A stretch of 64,000 nucleotides of DNA from Thelonectria olida. Lineage: Eukaryota > Ascomycota > Sordariomycetes > Hypocreales > Nectriaceae. The notes beneath the pieces were generated by a model. It had not been told where the DNA came from, did no database searches, and saw only the letters and a program-made list of their open reading frames with translations. The translations under genes and the position numbers were made by a program. Below, piece by piece: positions 11,621-23,264 of this stretch; position 1 is the first letter of the stretch, and the number at the start of each line of letters is the position of its first letter. The DNA lies in contig JAGPYM010000017.1 of assembly GCA_020736575.1 (NCBI GenBank), positions 620,001 to 684,000 on the forward strand, given 5' to 3'.

Positions 11621-13172
11621 GATGGGCAGTTGAGCGTAACTGGTATAGAGGACGGACGAGCAATGAAAAAAAGTTGAACCAAATTGAGTCGAGATCCGCC
11701 ATCGCAGACATGGGCTTGTAAAGTGGGTCTAGATCAGAGACGAGACTGGCTCAGAGAGAACTGTCTCAGGTGGGGCCCGCTGAGGTACCTTCCTCCTGCG
11801 ATACGGTGGACTAAAGTGACACCGAGGCCCGATCAACACCAGGAACGAACGGCATGCAAGTTGGAACTGAAGCAGAACCCATGCAGTTGAGGGGCGGACC
11901 GACGCCAACAAACCCACAAGAACCACACACAAAATCGAATTCACCAACCACCAACGACGCGGAGCCAGACCATGCCCACCCATCCAAGCGGCACCTGCAC
12001 TTCCCGCACCCGTTCCCGCAACCACACCCGCGCGAGGGAACTAAGCGGCGCATGACAGCTGGTATTAATACTATTCCAACTTCCCCTCGCATGAAGCGCT
12101 CTTTTTGCGATGCATACTCGACATGCAGTTACTCCCGGTCCGGTGACCACGGTGTCGGTCCACGCTCCTAGAGCTTAACCGTGCCATAACGTGCATCCTT
12201 TGGTCTTGGAATTGGTCTCCAAAGTAGGGTACGTATTCGTATACTTTCTGACACCACTCTGAGATCTGAAAGAGTAAACCGTGACCCTTCAGACATAGGT
12301 CTTTGGGCCTTTGAAACAACCTGGATTCTCGTCGTCTTCGATCATCGTGTGGAGTCATGGACCCCGATCTCCAAGTCGAGCTTTGGCCAACGGCATTGCT
12401 TACACCGAGCAACTTGATCTACAGCTTTCTTCACCTCCCCCGAGGCACACACTCCTCAATCGAAGCCAACCATGATTCAAAATCCGCCCTGGTCTCGCTT
12501 CGGCCACTCGTCGACCACGGAGACCTCGGCCCACCCAGGTGCCGCCGACCTGCAGTTCAACTTGTTTCGTGTCGGGAACTGGACAATTCATCATGCAGCG
12601 GAAGCGTAGAGGAGGTGTCCGAAAGAAACCATTCTTCTTACTGGCTACCCTTCCTCTGGATCACGTTGCCACTGGTACGTTCTGGTCCTTCGCATGGGAG
12701 CCAGAAGGCGGCTCCGCAGTCCTAAACACCGAGACCACACCAATTGCCCTCTTGAGAAGGTGCCGGAAGCTCTTCCATGCTCCCGACCATGACCTGATGG
12801 CCCGGTAGACGGGATGCCAGCCATCTCTGGACTCACATGCACCTACAACACATTATCAATCCCTAGACTTGCTCTGCATCCTGTCTCCCCACCTGTCCTC
12901 GAGTGGAGATGTTTCCTTGTCACCCACCCAAGAAGCTGAGTCCAGCGGCACCATGAGGTCTTTCTTGTTGCAAGGCCCGGGCAGTCTTCCTGTCGAAAGT
13001 AGGGAATGACGGCAACCCACAATTATGTTCCGATGGCCAAGGTCAGTCAGTTCCACCGAACATGCCGAGTTTAGAACATGGTATGGGCCAAGGCAGGCGT
13101 ATAAAAGGGCTCGTGGCCTGGTCTTTCTCTTCCGCTGAGCCCTCAACCCATTTACGATTCATAACGACTACT
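11621..13172. other. Divergent intergenic between RRG9 and the oxygenase gene
   Basis: 1.55 kb without a supportable gene. It holds the RRG9 promoter on the left and the oxygenase promoter on the right. A TACGAATAC copy (as GTATTCGTA) is at 12233-12241. Confidence 0.6.
13100..13107 (+). promoter_or_regulatory. TATA box of the MpaB-type oxygenase gene
   Basis: TATAAAAG lies 66 bp before the ATG at 13173. It decides the start. An upstream in-frame ATG-opened frame begins at 13062, on the wrong side of this box, so 13173 is the better initiator. Confidence 0.6.
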
Positions 13173-14809
13173 ATGGAAGACACAATGAATAACCACATGG
13201 ACATCTGGGGCCACAGTTTCGATTGGACTGCTGAACATAAGCCCGCCTCGAAGATTGACCACTTCCTGTACTCCTACGACAAGCTCGCAACCGATGCACT
13301 AGATCGCCTTGACGAGATTTCCCCGCCCAAGTCGAAGTCTTGGAAATGTCCTCATGGATCAGGAGAGGGTCAAAGAGATCTATATGCGTTGGTACAAGAA
13401 CACGCAGGGTCGGACCAATTGGTCGGTCAACTATGGAATGAAATCTCAACAGTCCCCGAGTGGGTTGACTGGGCACAGATTGAACGAGGCCAACGTGTGG
13501 TGTATCAATTCAATTTGCAAATTTTGCTCGGAGTAAGTCGGAAATCCTAAGGCAAATGCTTTCCTCTATTAACTTTCGCAGCTTCTATACAAGTCCTTGT
13601 TGGGTGGAATGGGTGCGTGGCGAGTTACGGAGACGCTGTCTCGAACTGGAGGATTCGGAGTCAATATCGCACAACGTCGCCTCCTAGAAACCCTCCAGCA
13701 CTTCATAGAAGTTATCGAGGATCTTGACTCGATCAAACCCGGCGGAAAGGGATTTGTGTCTTCAGTCAGGGTTCGGCTCCTACACGCATCAGTCCGTCGC
13801 CGTCTCATGCAGCTGGAGCGCGAAAAGCCGGGGTACTTTGACGTCGACAAGTGGGGAGTTCCCATCAATGACCTCCACTGCATTGGTACTGTTTCCGTTT
13901 ACTCGACGGCCATTATCTATATGGCTCTTCCTCGGCAAGGTATCTACTTGTCAGAGCAGCAGATAACCGACTATCTCGCGCTCTGGAGGTGGACTGGTTA
14001 TCTGCTGGGCGCCCCAGTGGGTTGGATGACCACACCTGCGAAAGCCAAAGCAATGATGGAATCCGTCATGACCATGGAAATGGGTCCCTCCCAGAACTCG
14101 AGGATTCTGGCCAACAACATCCTTACCGCCGAAGCCCGCGTTCCACCTCTATACGCCCCACGGGAACTCCTCGTCGCGCAGGCGTATCAGCTCAATGGCA
14201 CCGTTCTGGCGAGTGCTCTGGGAATCGAGACACCCCGCTGGTATTATCGCGTATTTGTCTGGATACAGTGCCTTGTTTTGATTTTCTTGAGTTACACCTA
14301 CCCCTGCATGCCAGCTGTTGCGCAGCGAGACATCGACCGAGTAAGTGGACCATTTCTAACTGAGATACGGATACTTGCGCAAACCCCTCAACCATTCATC
14401 ATCTTTCGATTCCCCACCTTTACTACACGTCTATTATCCTTTGGGTTGCATATCTCCGACTATTGTGCTACAAGAGCGTGTGCGTGGCTAACGTGTTGTA
14501 CCACAGAGGTTCAGGAACATTGTCCATCACATGATCACCGACAAGAGCGTCGGAGGCATCGGAAAGCCCTCCAAGTTTAACTTCCAGTACATCCCTCGCC
14601 TCGGGATGATGACTGAGCTAGGCACTCGTGATGACCTTGCCACCGCCGAAAAGTCAGCGCCCAAGCGCTCAGCCAAGGCTGTGCTCGTCGTCGGCCTCAT
14701 GGTGGGCGTCGTGTACCTCGTGGGCGTGACCAATTTGCTTCGGGCTGTGCCGCACTCGTTGCTGTCTTCGATGGTGGCCGAGCCACAGGTGTTGCAAAGC
14801 CTGGGTTAG
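13173..14809 (+). CDS. MpaB/DUF2236-family membrane oxygenase
   Basis: Three exons, 13173-13532, 13582-14340 and 14507-14809, all phase-0 joins with GTAAGT donors and CAG acceptors. Introns are 49 and 166 bp and the product is 473 aa. The sequence has the family's hallmarks: DLYALVQEHA, WNEISTVPEWVDW, LLGGMGAWRVTETLSRTGGF, the block GFVSSVRVRLLHASVRRRL and PINDLHCIGT. The family includes MpaB of mycophenolic acid biosynthesis, which cleaves a farnesyl side chain, and bacterial latex-clearing protein, a haem-b oxygenase. The conserved His in the LLHA and DLHC blocks are candidate haem ligands; I have not proved which. Hydrophobic segments in exon 2 (around IQCLVLIFLSY) and near the C-terminus (AVLVVGLMVGVVYLVG) suggest ER membrane anchoring. 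No prenyltransferase, PKS or terpene cyclase lies nearby, so a role in a secondary-metabolite cluster is not supported. The substrate is unknown. Confidence 0.9.
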
Positions 14810-15555
14810 GGATCGGGACAAGACATCCAGATTCGCTTGTGAGAAACGTACCTGTGGCTGGGGTTGAAGGAACAGCATGACATACACAGGCAGCAAAGCC
14901 CAGTCAGAGCTAGGGAAAAAGCAAAAAGCCCCTTGGGATAGCTTGTGGCTTGTGCTTAGGCTGAGGAAGCCTTTCGAATTGGGAGAGTAGGACTGGAGAA
15001 AAAGGAAAATACGATCGTCATCACGTATTGCTTACATAGGGGAATAGCTGGTTGGGTCGGTCATCGTAGCTTCATTTGCATAGGTACATAGCAGAGATTT
15101 ATGGGAGGCATTTAGTTTTTCTAAGTTCTGAATTATGGTTTCTTCATATATGCCACAAACTTGGTGGTAATAATGTTGGTGCCGTGTAAAGGCAGGCTAC
15201 CTATTATACATGAGGCGTCTGCAAACATGGAGAGCCTGGCCAAGCTGCTCCATGACCGAAACCTCTTCGAGACAGAGAAGCCTACAAAGCGCAGGCTTGT
15301 GAAACAAATCTTGTTTTTTCCCAACTCCAACATAACAAGGAAATCGCCTTGTTCAAACAATGATGACCTGATTTGCAAAAGAAAACTCCCGTGCATGCCG
15401 TATCCTTGAATATGGAACAGGCCCTGTTCATCACACCCGACCCGTCCGTTCCGCAAAATGCAGCCATGAAACGCCAAAGTATCGATTCAAGTCCCATTCA
15501 TCCTACCATGTCCTCCGTGCGACCTTTCAAGATCCGAATTCCACGCCTCTCAAAC
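14810..15555. other. Convergent 3' region between oxygenase and calcipressin
   Basis: 746 bp. It contains 3' UTRs of two convergent genes. A + strand open frame at 15161-15409 (82 codons from its first ATG, Lys/Leu-rich, with NMESLAKLLHDRNLF) has a mildly coding-like composition. Its antisense frame is equally open, so I do not call it a gene. Confidence 0.5.
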
Positions 15556-16320
15556 TTAAGCATCCTGCATGAGCTCAACCGGGGGTCGAGAGGTATGTGC
15601 CATGATGGGCTTGTCGTCGATGGGGCTGTTCTCCTCGGGCTCGTCGGTCATATCATCGACGAAGACGGCAGGCATGGTGCTGTTGTCGTTAGGCTTGTAG
15701 ATGAGAGTGGAGGAACGCGAGCGCGTGCGACCAGGAAGCGCCGAATCGGGGGGTGTCACAGGAGATGATGAGTTATCGATGGGTGCAGGGCGGTGGTGCA
15801 GCTTAGCGAGGGCATCCGCAAGGTCCTCAGCATGGACAAGTTTGTTGGGGGCATCCTCGAGACGGTCCTCCCAGCCGTGAGGGGGGCTTGGGGGAGGAGA
15901 GATGAAGAAGAGCTTGCCAGCATCGGGAAGGGCGAGGTGCTCGTCACGGGCGTTGAGGGGGGTAGGCTGGCCGAAGTAGACCTTGAGCTGCTGGCCCAAT
16001 AGTTGCTCGCAGTCCCAGATCTGGCGGACATCGATGGCAGCCTGCTCGTCAAAGAAGGAGATGATGATGCGACGGAAGGACTTGAGGGGAGCAAAGGAGT
16101 GGATGGGTGCGGTTTGAGAGATCAAATCGCGAATAGTCTGCAAGTTCTCGGGCAAGAAGATGTCCACATCATCAAGGTTGGTGAAGATGAGGGTGTTGGA
16201 GGGAGGCGTAGGAACGGTCAAAGGCGGTAGGTTGGAGAGATCGAGAGAGAGGTTTGAGCGGCGCGAGGCGTTGGAGGAGGAGCGAGAAGGCCGCGTTGAG
16301 GACTCCATGCTGTTGGACAT
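15556..16320 (-). CDS. RCN1: Calcipressin (calcineurin regulator, RCAN/Rcn1)
   Basis: Single exon, 254 aa. An RRM-like fold covers about residues 41-120 (NTLIFTNLDD as the first strand; LKSFRRIIISFF as the RNP1-like strand). The calcipressin signature LFFISPPPSPPHGW at 137-150 matches the family's conserved ISPP-SPP-GW block, which in RCAN proteins carries the phosphorylated serines. The protein binds and tunes the phosphatase calcineurin in Ca2+ signalling. The C-terminus is Ser/Pro-rich and acidic and ends in a DDKPIMAHTSRPP segment, which could be a calcineurin-docking stretch (inference). The length is normal for fungal homologues. The first two ATGs are four codons apart and either could start. 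A 4.7-kb gene-poor stretch lies upstream. Confidence 0.93.
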   Translation of the reverse strand: MSNSMESSTRPSRSSSNASRRSNLSLDLSNLPPLTVPTPPSNTLIFTNLDDVDIFLPENLQTIRDLISQTAPIHSFAPLKSFRRIIISFFDEQAAIDVRQIWDCEQLLGQQLKVYFGQPTPLNARDEHLALPDAGKLFFISPPPSPPHGWEDRLEDAPNKLVHAEDLADALAKLHHRPAPIDNSSSPVTPPDSALPGRTRSRSSTLIYKPNDNSTMPAVFVDDMTDEPEENSPIDDKPIMAHTSRPPVELMQDA

Positions 16321-19300
16321 TGCGAAGAGTAGTTGGAATTGAGGGTGAGAGTTGTTATCGTTATCTGACGGTGGTGATGCCGATAGATATGGGCGTCAGC
16401 GGTTGAGGAGGCTGGTGTTTGAGGGTACCGAATTAGGTAAGTGGATAGCTGAATATCTTAGGTACTTCGTAGGTTGGAAGTGCGCCAGTTGTTGGTGAGT
16501 GAGAGGCAAGACGCGGTTAGGAGTCGAATTGTAATTTCGAGTTGTTGTAGTTGTTTGGTTGTAGCGAAGTGCAGATAGAAAGATGAAGGGGGCGGTTGGC
16601 TCGGATAGTTATACAAGTTGGACTATGTGCGTAGTATGCGCCCAAAGCCACTCCGGATGTTGCCTCTCCCCAAACCCCCCTCTCTGAAGCTCTGACCCTC
16701 TGACTTCGCCCCAGCCGCAACTTGCAAGACTAGAGGACAGGGGGGGAGAAAAGAACTGGGGACCTGGGGCCTAGGGGGCGTGTGTGCGTGCGTGTGTGGA
16801 AGGGTCCCCTGAACTTCAAGGCCGAAGCCAAAGGTTTTTCAGTGGGGGAAGAGTCGATTGCGAAAGGGACTGCGCCCAGTGGCCACGTACCGAAGCAGCA
16901 AAGCGACGGTGTCCAGTGACAAGCCGATGGGAGGGAGGGCGGAGAGGTACGAATCGAGTGGAAGTCTCCAGAGGGCGATACAGACACGCGACGGCGGACA
17001 CAGCGAGGAGCGGTGGATACGGCAGTTTCCTACGGAGTTAGGAGGATGGAAGACGTACGTATTCGTAATGTCCGTATTCCCAACGGAGCGTGTGCGGCGC
17101 GTGTGTAGTGTGTTTTGTGGTCTGGTGGTTTCCCATCAAGAAGGCTGTGCAAATGAAAAAATTCCATCCGGAGCAAAACAATGCGGATGGGCGGCGCCAT
17201 CTGGAACTCGAACATGCAGCGAAGTTGGGAAGGTGGCATCGATTGGCACTTGCCGTGGTCGAGTTGGCCGACTGCAGGCGGTTACAGTGGAGTTTGCCCT
17301 TGCCAGAACTCACTGGGCCGCGTTTACTGGTCGTTGAGGCCCGCGATGCGGAAACAGCCATTGAATCGGGGACGACGATGGAAGGCGCCTATCTTCTGTA
17401 CAGAGTCCGTACCTTCCCTCCGTAGACGCCAGGAAGCAATGGAACTTTCCCTCGAATGATTCCTATGTACGATGCAGTCTCACATCTCAGATCATCGGAG
17501 GAATCCTTCTGGCCTGGCGCCTACTGTAACCAGAATCCCTTCGTTTCTACCACGCAAGACAACTACTCCCGTCCGGGTTGTGGGTTGAAATCGATCGATG
17601 CTCGCTCTCGGGACACGCGGGGCGACGGTCACGGCGATGGCGAGAGTTCGGGACTTGTCCTGACTCTCTTGGCGCCCCCTCGGAAGGGAAAAAAAAATTG
17701 GTGATTAATGAGGTGGCCACTTACTTCGCCCTCTTTAATAATTTCCTCGTTACGGAGTAGTACACTCCCGTCCCCGTCCCTACATCACAAAAGCTAATCG
17801 AAGACAAGGTGTCAACTGCCCGTTTAACTTTCTTGTTAGCTCGTTCTTGTTTCTTGGCTGATGAAAACTGTTGGGTTGCCTCGAGCACTGAAGAGACAGG
17901 TGAGAGGGCTGTGTCGAATAGGGGAAGAAGAGGAGGAGCAGCACCGTCTCAACACTCCTTGACTCATGACGGAAACACCACATTTTCTCATTTCTAAGCG
18001 GCAGTGGTGCTGGCATGCTACAGCGCCCTACTCAGCGCCTCCGTCAAGGCTGTGAAGAACGTCTCAAGCAAAGACCACCAGACTCCATCACGCACAGCAG
18101 CAGCCACGCCAAGCCAGAACCCAGCCCTGTTCCCAAGGCTATCGTCGTCTCATCCCGTCTCATCTGACTACGGACCTGAGTATTCGTCCGCTCTGGTCGA
18201 ATTTCACCTTGATCACTTCTCGCTAGCTTGCTACACCATCTGTCGCTCTTTGACCCTGAACCGTATGGACAACCTCCGTGTAAACCAACAATCAACTCCT
18301 CGAAACATGACTGGATGCATCGAATTAAAAAGTCACACACCCCCTTCAAGCGACCTTGCATTCGAATTAGCTAGTGACTACACTCCAAGCTCTTCGCCAA
18401 GAAAGCAAAGTCCCCGGATGCACCACTAGCAAGCTGCCCCCGATCTCCTCATCCCACTTGCATGTATCACGGCATCGCTCTCGAAGGGGGCTGTGTTCGG
18501 ACTGTCGGGTCTTGCAGAATCGAGAGAAAGCTTGTTCGACCTACCCTATCAGGCGAAAAACAACTCATAACAAAACCAGCTTTCCCCTCACTTTGAAGCA
18601 ATCGCCAAGAGACCAAGTGTGACCATTTGCGCAGATCCTGGTGGGTTCTCGGGAGAAAACGTCGAGTTTGCATCTTCGACGTGCTTCGGTGTGCCGCCGG
18701 AGCGTGGCTGTGAAGATGCTCCATGGACAACAACATGATTTCCTTTCTCGGCAGGTAAAAGCGCGAGAGCGGGATAAGAGTTGGTCATGTCCCGTGATCC
18801 TTTCATCATCTCATCGGGAGAGGGGTAAATGACCATGGCGGTGTAGTTGGCCTTCCTCGACGACTCGACAGAAGAACAGCACGAGTAGGTGGCCAACAGC
18901 AGTTTTCGAGCACAACCCCCTCCGCCTCAAACGCAATCGTCTGATTCTTCATCCTCGAGCAGATTCTCACAGACGAAGGATGAAAGTATCCACTGTCATA
19001 TGGCAGAATAGGACCGTGACAACCAACGCCTTCTCCATCGGGCTGGCCCTCTGTCCATCTTCGCAAGGGTTGATTGTTTCGCCAACGATAGCCACCTTCA
19101 ATATGCGGGACAAATAGTAAGGCACTCAGTAGTTGCGCCTTATCCGTGCAGTCTTCACCACCCTAACTATGCTCCCCCAGACTCGAATTGTCTTGGTCGC
19201 GAAATCATAGGCAGCGCCCGGGGCTGAGAACCCAGACTGCAGGTACCAGCCCTAGGCATCCGAGCACCTAGCTTTTTCAACGTTGATGGCGTCGCCAATG

Positions 19301-20999
19301 GGCAGACTTCAGTTACAGCAACATGTCAAGCATGGGCCGTAATCCTTCATGTAAGAGAAAGGACTTTGGTCGGGGATGCCTGGGGCTTGTGGGCGTCTTC
19401 GGACCCGGAGCGATCTAATGCTTGTTGCTTATGACCCACGACAAGATCTGACAGGCTGGTGAACGGGTAATCATCTGAAGTGCGCTAAAGCGTATTCAGC
19501 CCCTGCGTTGGGTAGATTGCTCAGTGAGAGCTTGTTTCTGATGTGGTTCTCGCAGAGATGGCTGACTATGGTCAGAGTGTCATCCGGCACAATCGGGGCA
19601 GCCAGCATGCAAGACATCAGTCGATAACTAACCCTATACCGAGGAGAGAGCATTTTCCAAGCCGGTTTCAAGCATCAACCAACATTCAAGACACAAAACC
19701 ATATCTCCATTGTCTGATGTCTTGAGATTGCCAACAGCCAACTAAGTTACCAACATTTAACCAACCGGCGATACGCTTCAAACTTGACATGGCTTACCGA
19801 CGAATCAACTAACCGCAGGGAAGTGCACTTTTACGAGATGCATGTTGGTCGACAGTGCATCTGCCACTACTGTACGTAGTACTTACTCATACGAAGATCA
19901 ACCTACATACGAAATAGGTGTGCGGATGACCCTAGAGCAGAGACCCAACCAACATACTGGCGCGCTTCCATTGGTGTTTGCTTCTCCTCCTCCTATCGTC
20001 TCTGTCAGAACTTACTCCTGTGGATAACTCCCCTCCACGTATTGCTGCCCGGGACCAAGAAATATCCATTGCCTCTCTCCCAAACCTGTATAGCCATCTC
20101 CGTCCTGACGTCAACTTCTCGCCATCTTCAACACCCTCAAAACAAGAAAGGGAAAGAAAAAAACGCCACCGAACAAGCCACAGGGGTTCCTTCGTGCAAA
20201 CCCCCCCACCTTCATTTTGGGAGGCCTTTCGCTCCAGTCATTTCCCAGCAATCCCGCGAACTTGGTAGTCCCGCGCACGTGCCCCGCCGGCCCTGTGGCT
20301 GAGCATCGCCTTTGACATCCCCAACCGCGACGTCACACACTGCGCCTGCAAGAAAACGGTAGCGTCGATCCCGAGCTGTTGGGATGGAACCCTGAACAAC
20401 AACAAAACCAGCATCGTCGGCTGTATCTGGAGATGAAGGCATGTCAAAGCCTCCTGCGGTCGACTCCACCTTGCTTGTTTTTACGCTGGCCATGGTATTC
20501 CGGTTTCACCTTCTCTCGACCGCGGTGGCGGCCGTATCTCCCTGTCGTGGCGCGGCTCTTGTGTCTTTGCCAGGACAATCTCCGACTGAGGCCTCTTGCC
20601 ATGGCGCAGCACCTTTCGTCCACGAACCATCTACGAATGCGCCGGAATACCGAATGCGTCCTTTGACCCGTACATCATTGCGGCATGCTACAGTTGGTTG
20701 GGCCAAGCCTGAGCAAGCAGGGTAGGTAATATATTCTTACAGGCGGTGATATAATCAAGCCGCGCCCCTTTCCTCTCTATCCTACATGGCATCGCCCCAA
20801 GACGCTTGTGCCTGTCAGCCCGGCGTCTGCCATGGCGAGACGAAAACCAGTCTTCGGTTTCTCCGCTTCTGTGCTTCATCGGCTGGGCCACACTTGCAGC
20901 TCAGCTGGCTGCTGTTGTCTCCCCCAGGCCGCAACTAGCCAGACGAGGACAACCGTCTGATGGTTGTCTTCCACGGACAAGTTCACCTCGTGAAGAGCC
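16321..20999. other. 4.7-kb gene-poor region upstream of calcipressin
   Basis: No gene could be supported. The left part is the calcipressin promoter and leader. Open frames at 16858-17337 (+), 18004-18429 (+), 18588-18896 (-) and 20212-20493 (-) are short and unrecognised. The last begins in a good CCATGG context and encodes a 93-residue protein starting MASVKTSK, so it is the most plausible small gene, but there is no family evidence. A TACGAATAC copy is at 17059-17067. Confidence 0.5.
20212..20493 (-). CDS. Possible small protein, unrecognised
   Basis: A 93-codon frame starts at an ATG in a favourable context (ACCATGG). The first 35 residues (Lys, Ser and Asp-rich, then DAGFVVVQG) look more protein-like than the remainder, which is Arg/Gly-rich and may be read-through into non-coding DNA. 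It lies just downstream of the Phe-tRNA synthetase gene on the same strand. No family was recognised, and it may be chance. Confidence 0.2.
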   Translation of the reverse strand: MASVKTSKVESTAGGFDMPSSPDTADDAGFVVVQGSIPTARDRRYRFLAGAVCDVAVGDVKGDAQPQGRRGTCAGLPSSRDCWEMTGAKGLPK

Positions 21000-22551
21000 T
21001 CACCGAATTTCAACACCCAGTCTCTCGACGAGAGCCTCACGGACCTTGTCTTGCATTTCGTTCGCCTCACGGTTGGTGAGTGTACGCTCTAGACTGCGGT
21101 AGGTGATGCGATACGCCAGGCTCGTGCGGCCATATTTCTCGTACCTGTCACGGAGAGTGACATCCTCAACCATGTCGCCCGCCACTTCGCGTACAATCTC
21201 CATCACATCGTTTTCGTGGAAAGGCTCCTGCCTGTCGCTGGCGCCAGGACGGCACGATTCTGTCCAGAAGGCTACATCTTTCGGGCATGCTGGGAACCTA
21301 GAGAAGGGCACGTACTGCTTGAGAGCGTTAAGATTATTTGAGACGCCCTTAAACTGTTGCGAGAACCGCTTGTCTCTGCTCCAGAACGTTCGAATGTCGA
21401 TAATATCGCAGAGGAGCATGGCGATACGGTCAATGCCGATGCCGAAGGCCCACCCAAGGCGCGACGGAGCATCCGCGTTGATGAGGAGATCCTGCTTGAC
21501 CACGCCGCAGCCTAGAACTTCAAACCAGTTACCATCGTAGAAGACCTCAAGCTCCCACGAAGGGCTGGTGAAGGGAAAGTAGGCCTCCACCCACCGCATC
21601 TGAAGCGGCTCCTCCTTTAAAAACGTGTCGTCCACTTCGACCTTTGCCCTAAGAGTCGCCCGCGCCCGCTGTGCCCTTGTAAAGATATCCACGACCATAG
21701 CCTCAAGAGACTGCTTCAAGTGGGCGGCAATGGCTTCCACCTCCTCGGGCGAGTGGTGTAGTTCCTGAAGAGGGTTTGTCTCAGGGTCCCAAACAGGGTT
21801 CGGGTCGTCGACTTGAATGTCGTGCTGGGGCAAGTTCTCGACATCTCTCCAAACAGCAGCCGCAACATCACCATTGGGCACCTGGTTACGATCCCATGTT
21901 CTAGCGCCCTCCATTTGGTGGAAGATGGGGTAGTGGCTTCGGTCAATGGCATCTCGACGATACACGTCCGCCGCGATTAGATATCCATCACTCTTGTTTG
22001 CACGGAACGTCTCGGCTTGATGAGCACTAGTATGTGTTCGAAGCAGAGTGTTCTGATTGATGTAATATGTGTCCGAACGAGATCGTCCAGGGTGGTCTGG
22101 GGGGAAGCCTAGCGAGTCGAAGTTCTGGGCTACTGACACAACAGGGCTGAAATCGTTGTAGTACTTGAAGGTGGGCGCAGGAAAGTTATTTTGGATGATC
22201 TGGCGGGTGATACTGATAGGGTGGTCATTTGTAACATGTAGTTTCGCCTTCGTTGCCTGCAGGACGTTGTGTGGGACGTTGAACCACTCGGGATCCTTTA
22301 TGGCAGTCTTGCCTCGGATCGTCACTTCGTTGGGGGTTGCCTGGGGTTGTCCCAAGTCTAAACAAGCACAGAAGGCATGGTCAGTAAAGCGACCTTGGGG
22401 CACAGAAGCTGGCACTTGACTAACTTGTAAAGCTGGTTCTCACGGCGCCAGCTGGTCGTAGAAAGACCGAGTTTCGGGCGCAGCGGGACGCTTGGGTGAA
22501 GCGCGAGGGACTGCCCCAAAGGCAGCGCACGCCCGAGACCTGAACTCTCAT
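21000..22551 (-). CDS. MSF1: Mitochondrial phenylalanyl-tRNA synthetase
   Basis: Two exons, 22425-22551 and 21000-22357, with a 67-bp intron 22358-22424 (GTTAGT donor, TTTAG acceptor, phase 1), give 494 aa. A nearby GTGAGA donor would break the frame. Exon 1 encodes about 43 residues, Arg/Ser-rich with no acidic residue, a textbook mitochondrial presequence. The class II core follows. HTSAHQ (about 151-156) lies in the Phe pocket, and motif 2 is around VYRRDAIDRSHYP...HQMEG (about 174-193). GIGIDRIAML is motif 3. The last roughly 100 residues (from PFSRFPACPKDVAFW) are the ferredoxin-fold anticodon-binding domain typical of the monomeric mitochondrial enzyme. It charges mitochondrial tRNA-Phe. 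It is divergently transcribed from DIC1 across 713 bp, pairing two mitochondrial genes. Confidence 0.95.
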
Positions 22552-23264
22552 GTTGGAAAGGCTCTATAGCTGTGCAATTGGGTTCCAGGCCAGATAGACG
22601 CCGCGGTGAGTGTCAATGGCTGGTGCGAGACCTTGTTGGTGAAGCTGAATACTGCGGCTACCGAGCTCGTGAGCTGCAAAAAAAGTTGAGGCTCTCTCAG
22701 CCGATTCGGCCATCAAAGTGGTTTCTGCCCGGATTAACTTGGCGCCATCCACTCCACGGGCCGGCCGCTCACCTTCCTTCACTCACCCAACCCTCCAACC
22801 ATGGAGCTCTGAGTTAAATGGGGAAAGAAGAAAAACGGGTGCCGGGCTGGTCTCCACTAAAAAAGTTATCAGGCACTTTGCAGCGACAGATAAGACAACC
22901 AGGGGACTCTTCAGGACTCTCTTCGGCCGCCCGGCGCCGTGCACTCGACGATCCCCTGTCGGCGGACCACTCTCCGCGGCCGGACCCCCGGAAAATCAAA
23001 TCACAGTCCATCTCATCACCCAAAATATCGTCAGTTCAACCCACGTTTTTTGACCACTTCCCCATGCACCAGACGCATACGAACGGACCTCTCTCCAGAC
23101 CCCGGAACCGAAGCACCTGTTCTTAACTCACCCCGCTTCCTTCTTCTCATCCTCCTTCCTTCTCTTCTCTTCTCTTCTTTCTTCTGCGGGAATGTCGAGC
23201 ATATCCGTCGCCGCTCCTTAGAAACGCTAAAGAGCTATCGCCGCTATCGCTGTCATCTTCCACC
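22552..23264. promoter_or_regulatory. Divergent promoter between MSF1 and DIC1
   Basis: 713 bp separate two nuclear genes for mitochondrial proteins transcribed outward. A pyrimidine-rich tract at 23132-23186, mostly TTC/TCT repeats, lies about 80 bp before the DIC1 ATG, as is common at strong fungal promoters. Confidence 0.6.

Noticed and set aside
13062..13172. In-frame upstream ATG for the MpaB-type oxygenase
   Set aside because: It lies before the TATA box at 13100 and adds residues without family similarity.
13309..13536. Alternative + frame over oxygenase exon 1
   Set aside because: The other frame contains the family motifs DLYALVQEHA and TVPEWVDW and splices correctly.
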